Shown piece after piece: positions 1 through 5,607 of a DNA stretch of 5,607 bases (position 1 is its first letter; each line of letters starts with the position of its first letter). The position numbers and the translations under genes were made by a program. The notes beneath the pieces are model-generated. The model saw nothing but the letters and a program-made list of their open reading frames with translations, was not told the DNA's origin and did not search any database. The DNA is from an uncultured Eubacteriales bacterium (GTDB lineage: Bacteria; Bacillota; Clostridia; UMGS1840), in contig USLP01000113.1 of NCBI GenBank assembly GCA_900555525.1, positions 1 through 5,607 of the forward strand, in the 5' to 3' direction.

Positions 1-799
1 GGAACTACCGGGCAACAAATTCGGAACGCCGAACCCTATCCCCTTCAGAGTAATCGTTGACGAAACGCTTGGCTACAAGCTTTCCGTCGATTTAAGATGC
101 AGCGGTGTTTATTCATACAAAATCACAGACCCGATTATGTTTTATACAAATGTGAGCGGAAACGTAGCGGAATTTTACGAACGCTCCGAGATTGATGAAA
201 TGCTTAAGGGCGAGCTTCTTAATGCGCTTCAGCCTGCGCTTTCCAAAATCGCTTCACAACGCATAATGTATTATGAAATCCCTGCGCATACGAAAGAAAT
301 TTCGCAGGCTCTCAAAAACGAACTTATGGACGAATGGCACGAAAAAAGAGGTCTTGAAATCGCGTCTTTAAGCTTTAACACCGTTACAATCCCCGACGAC
401 CAGCGTGCAAAGATAACCGAGTGGGAAGAAACGGCGATGAATACAAACGTAACAACGGCGGCGGCACGTCTTGCGTCGGCGCAGGCGGACGCAATGAAAA
501 CGGCGGCAGGCAATCCAAACGGCGCAATGAACGGCTTTTTCGGAATGGGAATGGCACAAAACATGGGCGGAACAAATGCGGGAAATCTTTTCGCAATGGG
601 CGCACAGCAGCCAAACCCGCAGGACGCACAGCCCCAAGCTCAAGCCGATGGCCGGACTTGCTCATGCGGAACGCAAAACACGGGCAAATTCTGCACGGAA
701 TGCGGAAGTCCCAAGCCGTCAGACGGTCAATGGGTATGCTCCTGCGGTGCGCAGAATACAGGGAAATTCTGCCAAAACTGCGGAAAACCAAGACAATAA
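1..799 (+). CDS. SPFH/band-7-like protein with two C-terminal zinc ribbons (5' partial)
   Basis: The reading frame is open from base 2, so the gene starts upstream; the ATG at 137 is internal. About 265 residues are visible. The N-terminal part (to about residue 145) matches SPFH/band-7 proteins of the YdjI or 'virion core protein' type in Clostridia: a PIPFRV segment, a DPIMFYTNV segment, then a helical stretch with LLNALQPALSKI. An Ala/Met/Gly/Gln-rich linker follows (roughly residues 145-215), with NGAMNGFFGMGMAQNMGG. The C-terminus carries two zinc ribbons, each CxC-x8-CxxC, with Cys at visible residues 220, 222, 231, 234 and 246, 248, 257, 260. Family knowledge: the related Bacillus subtilis YdjI works with a PspA-family protein in membrane stress. 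The role here is unknown and no partner gene is in view. The family assignment is solid, the function is not. The stop codon at 797-799 lies just before a terminator hairpin. Confidence 0.88.
   Translation, partial: ELPGNKFGTPNPIPFRVIVDETLGYKLSVDLRCSGVYSYKITDPIMFYTNVSGNVAEFYERSEIDEMLKGELLNALQPALSKIASQRIMYYEIPAHTKEISQALKNELMDEWHEKRGLEIASLSFNTVTIPDDQRAKITEWEETAMNTNVTTAAARLASAQADAMKTAAGNPNGAMNGFFGMGMAQNMGGTNAGNLFAMGAQQPNPQDAQPQAQADGRTCSCGTQNTGKFCTECGSPKPSDGQWVCSCGAQNTGKFCQNCGKPRQ
659..784 (+). repeat. Tandem zinc-ribbon coding repeat (two 48-bp units)
   Basis: Bases 659-706 and 737-784 encode the two zinc ribbons and are a diverged direct repeat, 36 of 48 bases identical by my count. Most differences before the CxxC pair fall at third codon positions, so the protein motif (C-S-C-G, then N-T-G-K-F-C) is nearly invariant. 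This looks like an old internal duplication kept for protein function rather than a mobile or regulatory repeat. Confidence 0.75.
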
Positions 800-815
800 C
801 ATTAAAAAGAGCCTA

Positions 816-844
816 AAAAAAGACGGATTCACTCCGTCTTTTTT
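816..844. terminator. Bidirectional intrinsic terminator between convergent genes
   Basis: A perfect 12-bp inverted repeat (816-827 with 833-844) encloses a 5-base loop at 828-832. The inner six pairs are GACGGA/TCCGTC and the outer six are A:T. Read on the plus strand the hairpin ends in six T; read on the minus strand it ends in seven T (complement of 815-821). It can therefore serve both the SPFH gene and the operon that ends with the Hpt gene. The TGA stop of the Hpt gene (829-831) lies in the loop, so the last codons of that gene form one arm. Confidence 0.88.
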
Positions 845-1176
845 ATAAGCTCAATCAGCCTGCTATATTCTCTTTTTACATCGCAAAATACGCATACGGC
901 GCCGTCAATATCTTGTTCCCTAAGCTTTTCCGTTATAACGCATACTGTCCTATACATATCGGTAAAGCCTAAATTAAGGCATATTCCTTTAAGCGTGTGG
1001 GCGGCACGAAACGCTGTTTCGCAATCCTTTTTATCAAGCGACTCGGAAAGTAAACTAAAATTATCGTCATCGCACAATTTTAAAACAAAGCGCCTAACGG
1101 CATTCTCACTTCCGAAGCGGTTGACCGCATCGCAAAAATCGCCGCCAACTGCCTTATAAAGCTCCTCTAAATTCAT
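829..1176 (-). CDS. Stand-alone Hpt (histidine phosphotransfer) domain protein
   Basis: A 115-residue cytoplasmic protein consisting only of an Hpt domain, a four-helix bundle that shuttles phosphate between two receiver domains. The signature AHTLKG at residues 59-64 contains the phospho-accepting His60, followed by the typical LNLGF at 68-71. The length fits a single Hpt domain. The ATG (1174-1176) lies inside the 3' end of the hybrid kinase gene (23-bp overlap) and has an AAGGAG ribosome binding site 9 bases upstream, so translation is probably coupled to the kinase. The likely role, by context, is to take phosphate from the kinase receiver (Asp635) and pass it to the receiver of the GGDEF-REC-HD-GYP protein of the same operon. 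One oddity is seven cysteines (15, 35, 52, 66, 79, 95, 98), many for a small cytosolic protein. The final four codons lie in the terminator hairpin. Family assignment is near certain; the partners are inferred. Confidence 0.92.
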   Translation of the reverse strand: MNLEELYKAVGGDFCDAVNRFGSENAVRRFVLKLCDDDNFSLLSESLDKKDCETAFRAAHTLKGICLNLGFTDMYRTVCVITEKLREQDIDGAVCVFCDVKREYSRLIELIKKTE

Positions 1177-3307
1177 TTTTTACCGCTCCTTTATTTCTTA
1201 CTCTCATAAGTATTTCATAAATTTTATTAATATCAATCGGCTTTGAAATATAATCGCTCATTCCTGCGTCCGCACACGCTTTTATATCTTCCTTAAATAC
1301 ATTTGCGGACATCGCTATAATAGCAACGCTCTTTGCGTCTTTGCGGTCTGACGAGCGTATTTTTTTCGCCGCCGTAAGTCCGTTCATAACAGGCATCATA
1401 AGGTCCATAAGAATAACGTCAAACTCATCTTCCGCAGAATTATTCCATATTTTTAGGGCTTCTGCGCCATTGCCGGCTTTTGTAACCTTTGCACCCTTCT
1501 CCTTAAGAATAAATTCAGCTATTTCCATATTAAGCTCGCTGTCCTCCGCAACAAGAACGGACATGCCGTCAAGCATAGCGTTATTCGTTGCGGTTGATTT
1601 CTTGACGCTGTTTTGCGCAAGGTCATTTATCTTAAACGGAATTTCCACCTTAAAGCAAGTTCCCTTTCCTTTCTCGCTTTCAACCTCTATTTTTCCATTT
1701 AATTTTCCTACAAGATTCTTCACTATAGCCAAACCAAGTCCCGTACCTTCATAAGCGGAAGAAGCAGCTTTATTTTCGCGTTCAAACGGTTCAAACATAC
1801 GTTTTTGAAACTCCTTGCTCATTCCCGCGCCGTTATCCTTACACACAAAGCGTATTTTCAATTCTTCCGATGCTGTCGGGATTTCTTCAAAATAAGCGTT
1901 GACCTCGCCGCCTTTTGGGGTATATTTTACTGCATTATTTATTATATTTACCGCTATTTGCCTTAAATATGCACAACAGCCGTAAAGCTCATTATGGCGG
2001 ACTTCCCGCATATTAAGCTCAAGCTTTACTCCGTTGTTTTCGGCTTCGGGCACAGTGAGAGCCTTAATTTGGGCGAAAACCGCGTCAAGCCCAAACGGAT
2101 TTTCCAAAATCGCTTCTCCCTGCGTTTCGATTTTATTAAACATAAGCACATCGTCTACCAAGTCAAGCAAAACCGATGACGCATACTGTATTTTTTCCAG
2201 GCAGTACTGCTGTTTCCCCGTATCCTCAGCAGAACGCTGCGCTATTTCCGTCATTCCCATAATTACGTTTATCGGGGTGCGTATATCATGACTGACGCGC
2301 CTTAAAAAATTTGTTTTTTCCTCATTTGCTTTCACAGCCTTTTGTGTAGCAAGTTCAAGCCTTTTCCGGTATTCAACCGCATTCCTTTTTACTGCGTGCT
2401 CCCTCAAATTGTATATAAGCATACAAAGCAAAACATAACAGGCAAAAAACATAGCGGTCAAACGCAGTCCCGGGGCAAATACATCGTAAAGAGGATAGAA
2501 AGCATAAAGCTCATACTCGCCGCAGAGCGTTTTTTTGCCGAAATAAGACTTGTTTTCATCTTTTACTATAGCAGTTTCGGCTTTTTTTGCGCTGTCAAGA
2601 TTTTTTATAAGTGCAGAATTATCGGTTTTTGAGTCTTGAAGCTCGCTTAAATTCGTTCCTATTATTTTCCGTCCGTCGGTTATAAAAACTATTCCGCCGT
2701 TTTCTATTTCATAGCCTGCCATTACATTCGCTATATAAGACGCATTTATGGAAAGTATTTCGGAATCCTGATATCTGTAACAGCAAACAATTCCCTTTTT
2801 ATCCGCACGGCACACCATAGCCGTATCGTAATAGCTGCCGTTTTGAATCACACGACGGCTGTAAATTTTCTGCGGATAATCGCATATATTCGCTGTCGAA
2901 ACGTCCGAAAGTTCATTTTTCCAGTCCTCATACCCTATTTCACGTCCTTTATATTCCAGCTCGAGTTCAATCTTTTCATTCAAAATCATTATTCCCGAAA
3001 GTCTTTGGTCGGAGGCATAATCTTTCAAATAATCAGCTGTAAGAAGGCTTGGATTTCTCTCTATATCCTCGCAAAGTTCGTTGGTCTGTTCCGTTATTCT
3101 GATAAGACTTTTCGCCTTATCGGCAGACAGAACGGAATCATAGCTTGCGCATTGCTTTTTCAGCCGTTCGGTTGTTTTATAAAGACTGTTTTTGGCGAAT
3201 TTATAATCCGAAATACCGCAAACCAAAAGAAAAAAGAAGATAAGAACCGCACCCAAAGACACGGAAATAGTTATAAATTTTTTTGCCGAACCTCCCGTTT
3301 TGTTCAA
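1154..3307 (-). CDS. Membrane-bound hybrid sensor histidine kinase (sensor-HisKA-HATPase-REC)
   Basis: A 717-residue hybrid kinase. TM1 lies at about residues 11-32 and TM2 at about 281-300. Between them is an extracytoplasmic sensor of about 245 residues, possibly a double-Cache-like fold (hydrophobic strands near 104-109 and 205-210; fold not proven). A helical linker leads to HisKA, with the H-box VSHDIRTPIN and phospho-acceptor His340. The ATPase domain has an N-box (NIINNAVKYTP, 454-464), a G1 box (DNGAGM, 491-496) and a G2 box (GTGLGLAIV, 521-529). The C-terminal receiver (about 582-702) keeps acidic E588/D589, phospho-acceptor D635, S667 and K689. All catalytic residues are present, so an active kinase with an internal relay receiver is expected. 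It has no Hpt domain of its own; the next gene supplies one. The start is TTG (3305-3307), supported by GGAGGGG 7 bases upstream and a 4-bp overlap with the binding-protein gene stop. The ligand is unknown. Confidence 0.95.
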   Translation of the reverse strand: MNKTGGSAKKFITISVSLGAVLIFFFLLVCGISDYKFAKNSLYKTTERLKKQCASYDSVLSADKAKSLIRITEQTNELCEDIERNPSLLTADYLKDYASDQRLSGIMILNEKIELELEYKGREIGYEDWKNELSDVSTANICDYPQKIYSRRVIQNGSYYDTAMVCRADKKGIVCCYRYQDSEILSINASYIANVMAGYEIENGGIVFITDGRKIIGTNLSELQDSKTDNSALIKNLDSAKKAETAIVKDENKSYFGKKTLCGEYELYAFYPLYDVFAPGLRLTAMFFACYVLLCMLIYNLREHAVKRNAVEYRKRLELATQKAVKANEEKTNFLRRVSHDIRTPINVIMGMTEIAQRSAEDTGKQQYCLEKIQYASSVLLDLVDDVLMFNKIETQGEAILENPFGLDAVFAQIKALTVPEAENNGVKLELNMREVRHNELYGCCAYLRQIAVNIINNAVKYTPKGGEVNAYFEEIPTASEELKIRFVCKDNGAGMSKEFQKRMFEPFERENKAASSAYEGTGLGLAIVKNLVGKLNGKIEVESEKGKGTCFKVEIPFKINDLAQNSVKKSTATNNAMLDGMSVLVAEDSELNMEIAEFILKEKGAKVTKAGNGAEALKIWNNSAEDEFDVILMDLMMPVMNGLTAAKKIRSSDRKDAKSVAIIAMSANVFKEDIKACADAGMSDYISKPIDINKIYEILMRVRNKGAVKNEFRGAL
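1186..1191 (-). promoter_or_regulatory. Ribosome binding site of the Hpt gene, inside the kinase gene
   Basis: The minus strand reads AAGGAG here, 9 bases before the ATG at 1174-1176. It lies within the last codons of the kinase gene, which confirms the overlapping start and suggests translational coupling. Confidence 0.85.
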
Positions 3308-4131
3308 TTTCCGTCCCCTCCAATCATTTTTTCGGAGTAGATACCGTATTGTTCGAGAATTTTTGAAATAGCGCTGTCCTTTTTCATATCGGAAAAAGCT
3401 TTCTCAAGCTTTTTTTGCGCATCGCTGTCCTTCCCCTTCAAAAATGCGACTCCTATCTCCGAGGTCATAATCGGCTCGGGAAGAATGCGATATGCCGTAC
3501 CTGACTGTGCGGAAATTGCCTTCAACGCTGTTTCGTGACCGGCACAAGCGTCCGTATAGCCTTTCATAAGCGCCGCAAACGCCTCCGACAATTCGGAAAA
3601 GCAATAGACCTTTTTCACTTTCGGAATTCTTTCGTTTAATTCGCTGTTCAAAAAAATCTGCTCCGGCTTTGACGTAACCTGAACGGAAATATTTTTGTCC
3701 GCCAAATCGGAAAGCGTGTATATTTTACTGCTTGCGCGCACCATAACGGACTGATTACCGAAAAGATACGGACCTGCCCAATTATAATCATTTTCACGTC
3801 CGTTCATGGAAAAGCTTCCCCAGATACAGTCTATCTCTCCCGAGGCAAGCAGTTCATCTTTTTCGTCCCATTGTATATGTTTAAAAACAGGACGGTAACC
3901 TATTCTTTTGCACGCCTCTTTTGCTATATCGACATCTATTCCCACGGTACTTCCGGAGCTGTCAAAATAATTGTAAGGCTTGTATGTATCGCTTCCGATT
4001 ACAAGCACGGGCAAGTTTTCGCTGCCGCTGTCATAAGCGGTATTGCTTTTTTGGCGGCACACAAGCACAAGTATTAATGCCGTCAAAATAACGGCGGCGA
4101 TAAATATAATAATTTTCTTTTTTGATTTCAT
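3304..4131 (-). CDS. Membrane-anchored or secreted solute-binding protein, SBP_bac_3 family (orphan, probably sensory)
   Basis: A 275-residue protein from the preferred ATG at 4129-4131. An ATG 12 bases upstream (4141-4143, 279 residues) is possible but has no visible ribosome binding site, while the chosen one has GGAG 6 bases before it. The N-terminus is MKSKKK plus a hydrophobic segment (about 7-24), a signal peptide or membrane anchor. The Cys at 25 is preceded by Val, so the lipobox is poor. The mature part follows the amino-acid-binding protein fold: a first strand with IGSDTYKPYNYF, then VGIDVDIAKEACKRIGY, a GEIDCIWGS segment, Arg112 (in NGREND) at the place of the ligand-carboxylate Arg of the family, AGPYL, and a second-lobe segment GYTDACAGHETA. 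The usual ligand Asp after that segment is not obvious. No ABC permease or ATPase gene flanks it; it sits between a c-di-GMP regulator and a kinase, suggesting it presents ligand to the kinase. The ligand is unknown. Confidence 0.88.
   Translation of the reverse strand: MKSKKKIIIFIAAVILTALILVLVCRQKSNTAYDSGSENLPVLVIGSDTYKPYNYFDSSGSTVGIDVDIAKEACKRIGYRPVFKHIQWDEKDELLASGEIDCIWGSFSMNGRENDYNWAGPYLFGNQSVMVRASSKIYTLSDLADKNISVQVTSKPEQIFLNSELNERIPKVKKVYCFSELSEAFAALMKGYTDACAGHETALKAISAQSGTAYRILPEPIMTSEIGVAFLKGKDSDAQKKLEKAFSDMKKDSAISKILEQYGIYSEKMIGGDGN
3315..3321 (-). promoter_or_regulatory. Ribosome binding site fixing the TTG start of the kinase
   Basis: The minus strand reads GGAGGGG, 7 bases before TTG at 3305-3307, within the final codons of the binding-protein gene. 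This strong site, and the overlap of TTG with the upstream TGA, support the TTG as the true start. A following Lys-rich segment and TM1 at residue 11 fit a normal membrane-protein N-terminus. Confidence 0.8.
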
Positions 4132-4137
4132 ATAATT

Positions 4138-4141
4138 CTCC
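4138..4141 (-). promoter_or_regulatory. Ribosome binding site deciding the start of the binding-protein gene
   Basis: The minus strand reads GGAG (in ATGGAGA), 6 bases before the ATG at 4129-4131. The earlier ATG at 4141-4143 overlaps this site and has only A/T-rich sequence without a purine-rich motif upstream, so the later start is preferred. Confidence 0.65.
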
Positions 4142-4154
4142 ATGGTTTACGAAC

Positions 4155-5607
4155 TTATAAAAGCTGCGAACGGATTTTTTCGGAAATTTCTTTGAAACAC
4201 TCAAGCAAAAGCGGGTTAAAGCTTCCGCATTCCCCGTTCAAAATCATGTGCACCGCCTCATCATGCGAATATGCGTCCTTATACGCTCTCTTGCTTACAA
4301 GCGCGTCATAAACATCGGCAACAGACACAAGCTGAGCGCTTATGGGGATTTCATCGCCCTTAAGCCCGTCGGGATATCCGCTTCCGTCATATCGCTCATG
4401 ATGCCACCGGCAGATTTCTTTTGCAATTTTCAAAAGCTTTTCGTCTTTATATGCGGTTATACCGTCAAGCATCTGTTCACCCAAAACGGTATGAAGCTTC
4501 ACCTTTTCAAATTCCTCTTTTGTAAGCTTTCCGGGCTTATTAAGTATATCTGTGTCAATATAAGCTTTTCCTACATCGTGGAGTGATGACGCTGTTTCTA
4601 TAAGCGAACAGTCTGCCCACGAAAGCTTATATTTATCCGTCTTTTTCATCAGCTCCTCCGCAAGAAGCTCCGTAACGATGTTTACACGTCTGACGAAATG
4701 CATTTCGCTTTCTCCGCTTCTGAATTCCATAAGACGCGAAAAAATATCAATAACAATACGGCTGTTTTTTTCCTGCTCTCTTGCCTGTCTTTCCGCCAAA
4801 GACGTAAGACGCCGTTGTTTGCCGAAAAGTTTAATTATGTTATACACTCTGCGATAAACGACCTTTTCGTCAAACGGTCTCGATATATAATCGGAAGCTC
4901 CCATGCTGTACGCTCTGCGTATAAAGCTTTCCGAATCCGCACCCGAAATCATTATAACGGGAATATCGTTAAGCAGATTGGTTTTATTCATATATGCCAG
5001 AACCTCAAAACCGTCCATAACAGGCATAAAAATATCCAAAAGCACAAGTGAAATTCCGAAACCGTATTTATTAAGCACATCAATACACTCCTCGCCGTTA
5101 GAAGCTGTTATAAGCTTAAAATCGTCTTGAAGCATTGATGTGAGCATATCGCAATTCATGCTTGAATCGTCGACTATCAGCACTGTCGGCTTGTTTCTTT
5201 CCGTTTCGGAAAGCGGCTCCCCGTTTCTTTCATTTTTTAAAGCTTGTCTTTCGGTGAGGACGAGATTTTTCTTTGCTTTTGCTTTGTACATCAGCATATC
5301 GGCACGTTTTTCGCCCTCTTCTACGGTTTCGTCTTTCAGAATAACTCCGCCTATGCTTAAAGAAAGCCGCATTTTAGGATAATTGCGCACCGTTGTTTCA
5401 TATACCGACTTTTGAATTTGTTTAAGCTTTTTTTCAAAAGCGTTTTCGGAAATGTTCGGCATAATAAGCAGAAATTCATCGCCTCCGAAGCGAATAAGCG
5501 TATCGCCGTTTTCCATGTTTTCGTTAATGGTTTCAACAATTGTGAAAAGCGCCTCGTCGCCTGCCGTATGCCCGAATGTATCGTTGCATAATTTGAAATC
5601 GTCGATA
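4155..5607 (-). CDS. GGDEF-REC-HD-GYP c-di-GMP regulator (5' partial)
   Basis: The frame is open to the window edge, and an upstream IDDFKLCND segment shows the gene begins beyond 5607; the ATG at 5516 is internal. About 483 residues are visible, in three domains. (1) GGDEF diguanylate cyclase, residues 1 to about 118, with guanine-contact N8 and D17, intact GGDEF at 41-45, and ADMLMYKAKAKKN near its end. (2) Receiver, about 140-258, with acidic D146/D147, phospho-acceptor D191 (LLDIFMP) and S221, but Arg243 where receivers normally have Lys (SRPFD). (3) After a charged helical linker (about 260-290), an HD-GYP c-di-GMP phosphodiesterase with E299/H303, H343-D344, K347, H372, H402-H403, GYP 410-412 and D431. 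Both enzyme domains look catalytically competent. The first gene of the operon in view, it is the probable output of the kinase-Hpt relay and can in principle make and degrade c-di-GMP. Domains N-terminal to the GGDEF are not visible. Confidence 0.93.
   Translation of the reverse strand, partial: IDDFKLCNDTFGHTAGDEALFTIVETINENMENGDTLIRFGGDEFLLIMPNISENAFEKKLKQIQKSVYETTVRNYPKMRLSLSIGGVILKDETVEEGEKRADMLMYKAKAKKNLVLTERQALKNERNGEPLSETERNKPTVLIVDDSSMNCDMLTSMLQDDFKLITASNGEECIDVLNKYGFGISLVLLDIFMPVMDGFEVLAYMNKTNLLNDIPVIMISGADSESFIRRAYSMGASDYISRPFDEKVVYRRVYNIIKLFGKQRRLTSLAERQAREQEKNSRIVIDIFSRLMEFRSGESEMHFVRRVNIVTELLAEELMKKTDKYKLSWADCSLIETASSLHDVGKAYIDTDILNKPGKLTKEEFEKVKLHTVLGEQMLDGITAYKDEKLLKIAKEICRWHHERYDGSGYPDGLKGDEIPISAQLVSVADVYDALVSKRAYKDAYSHDEAVHMILNGECGSFNPLLLECFKEISEKIRSQLL

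Noticed and set aside
137..139. ATG at 137 as the start of the SPFH gene
   Set aside because: The same frame is open from base 2 and encodes conserved family sequence (PIPFRV, YSYKITDP) before this Met.
384..791. Open frames on both strands within the SPFH gene (for example 384-791 minus and 421-816 plus)
   Set aside because: Arg/Pro/Ser- or Gly/Asn-rich products with no recognisable domain, overlapping a frame with a clear SPFH and zinc-ribbon product.
2843..3340. A 165-codon open frame on the plus strand opposite the kinase sensor region
   Set aside because: It lies wholly antisense to a well-supported kinase gene, its product matches no family I recognise, and its length follows from the codon bias of the real gene.
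3393..3416. Perfect 9-bp inverted repeat (AAAAAGCTT / AAGCTTTTT, 4-base loop) followed by T residues, inside the binding-protein gene
   Set aside because: Only two G:C pairs in the stem, so it is weak as a terminator. It is fully explained by Lys/Ala/Phe codons, and the operon continues past it with tight junctions.
5514..5516. ATG at 5516 (minus) as the start of the GGDEF-REC-HD-GYP gene
   Set aside because: The frame continues upstream with clear GGDEF-domain sequence (IDDFKLCND, then FGHTAGDEAL), so this Met is internal.
1..5607. Defence system, CRISPR, toxin-antitoxin or mobile element
   Set aside because: No repeats with spacers, transposase, integrase, nuclease or toxin-like small gene is present. 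Every gene falls into signalling or the SPFH family.

Overview
The window is gene-dense (only about 30 bp clearly intergenic) and looks like a low-to-mid GC anaerobic Firmicute of the class Clostridia, probably the Lachnospiraceae/Oscillospiraceae neighbourhood. That placement is an inference. It rests on strong GGAG-type ribosome binding sites, the Lys/Glu/Ile-rich proteins, an SPFH protein with C-terminal zinc ribbons of a type I know from gut Clostridia, and a REC-HD-GYP module of the kind those bacteria carry (with 'RPFD' after the receiver). No rRNA, tRNA, CRISPR array, insertion sequence or phage gene is visible.

Layout. Bases 1-799 (+) hold the 3' part of an SPFH/band-7-like protein ending in two tandem zinc ribbons. 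A compact hairpin at 816-844 then separates it from a convergent operon and looks like a bidirectional terminator. Everything from 829 to the right edge is one minus-strand operon, read right to left. First comes a multidomain c-di-GMP regulator, GGDEF-REC-HD-GYP (5' end outside the window). Next is a free-standing extracytoplasmic solute-binding protein of the amino-acid-binding type (SBP_bac_3), then a membrane-bound hybrid sensor histidine kinase (extracellular sensor, HisKA, HATPase, REC), and last a small stand-alone Hpt phosphotransfer protein. Junctions are tight: 23 bp (or 11 bp), a 4-bp overlap and a 23-bp overlap. Each internal start has its own Shine-Dalgarno sequence.

How the genes may work together (inference from context). 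The operon encodes every step of a His-Asp-His-Asp phosphorelay. A ligand bound by the solute-binding protein, or by the kinase's own extracellular domain, would control autophosphorylation at kinase His340. Phosphate would pass to kinase Asp635, then to Hpt His60, then to the receiver Asp of the GGDEF-REC-HD-GYP protein. That protein carries both a c-di-GMP synthase domain and a c-di-GMP phosphodiesterase domain, each with its signature catalytic residues. No ABC permease or ATPase gene accompanies the binding protein, which favours a sensory over a transport role. The arrangement resembles a BvgS/EvgS-type sensor with its Venus-flytrap and Hpt parts on separate polypeptides.
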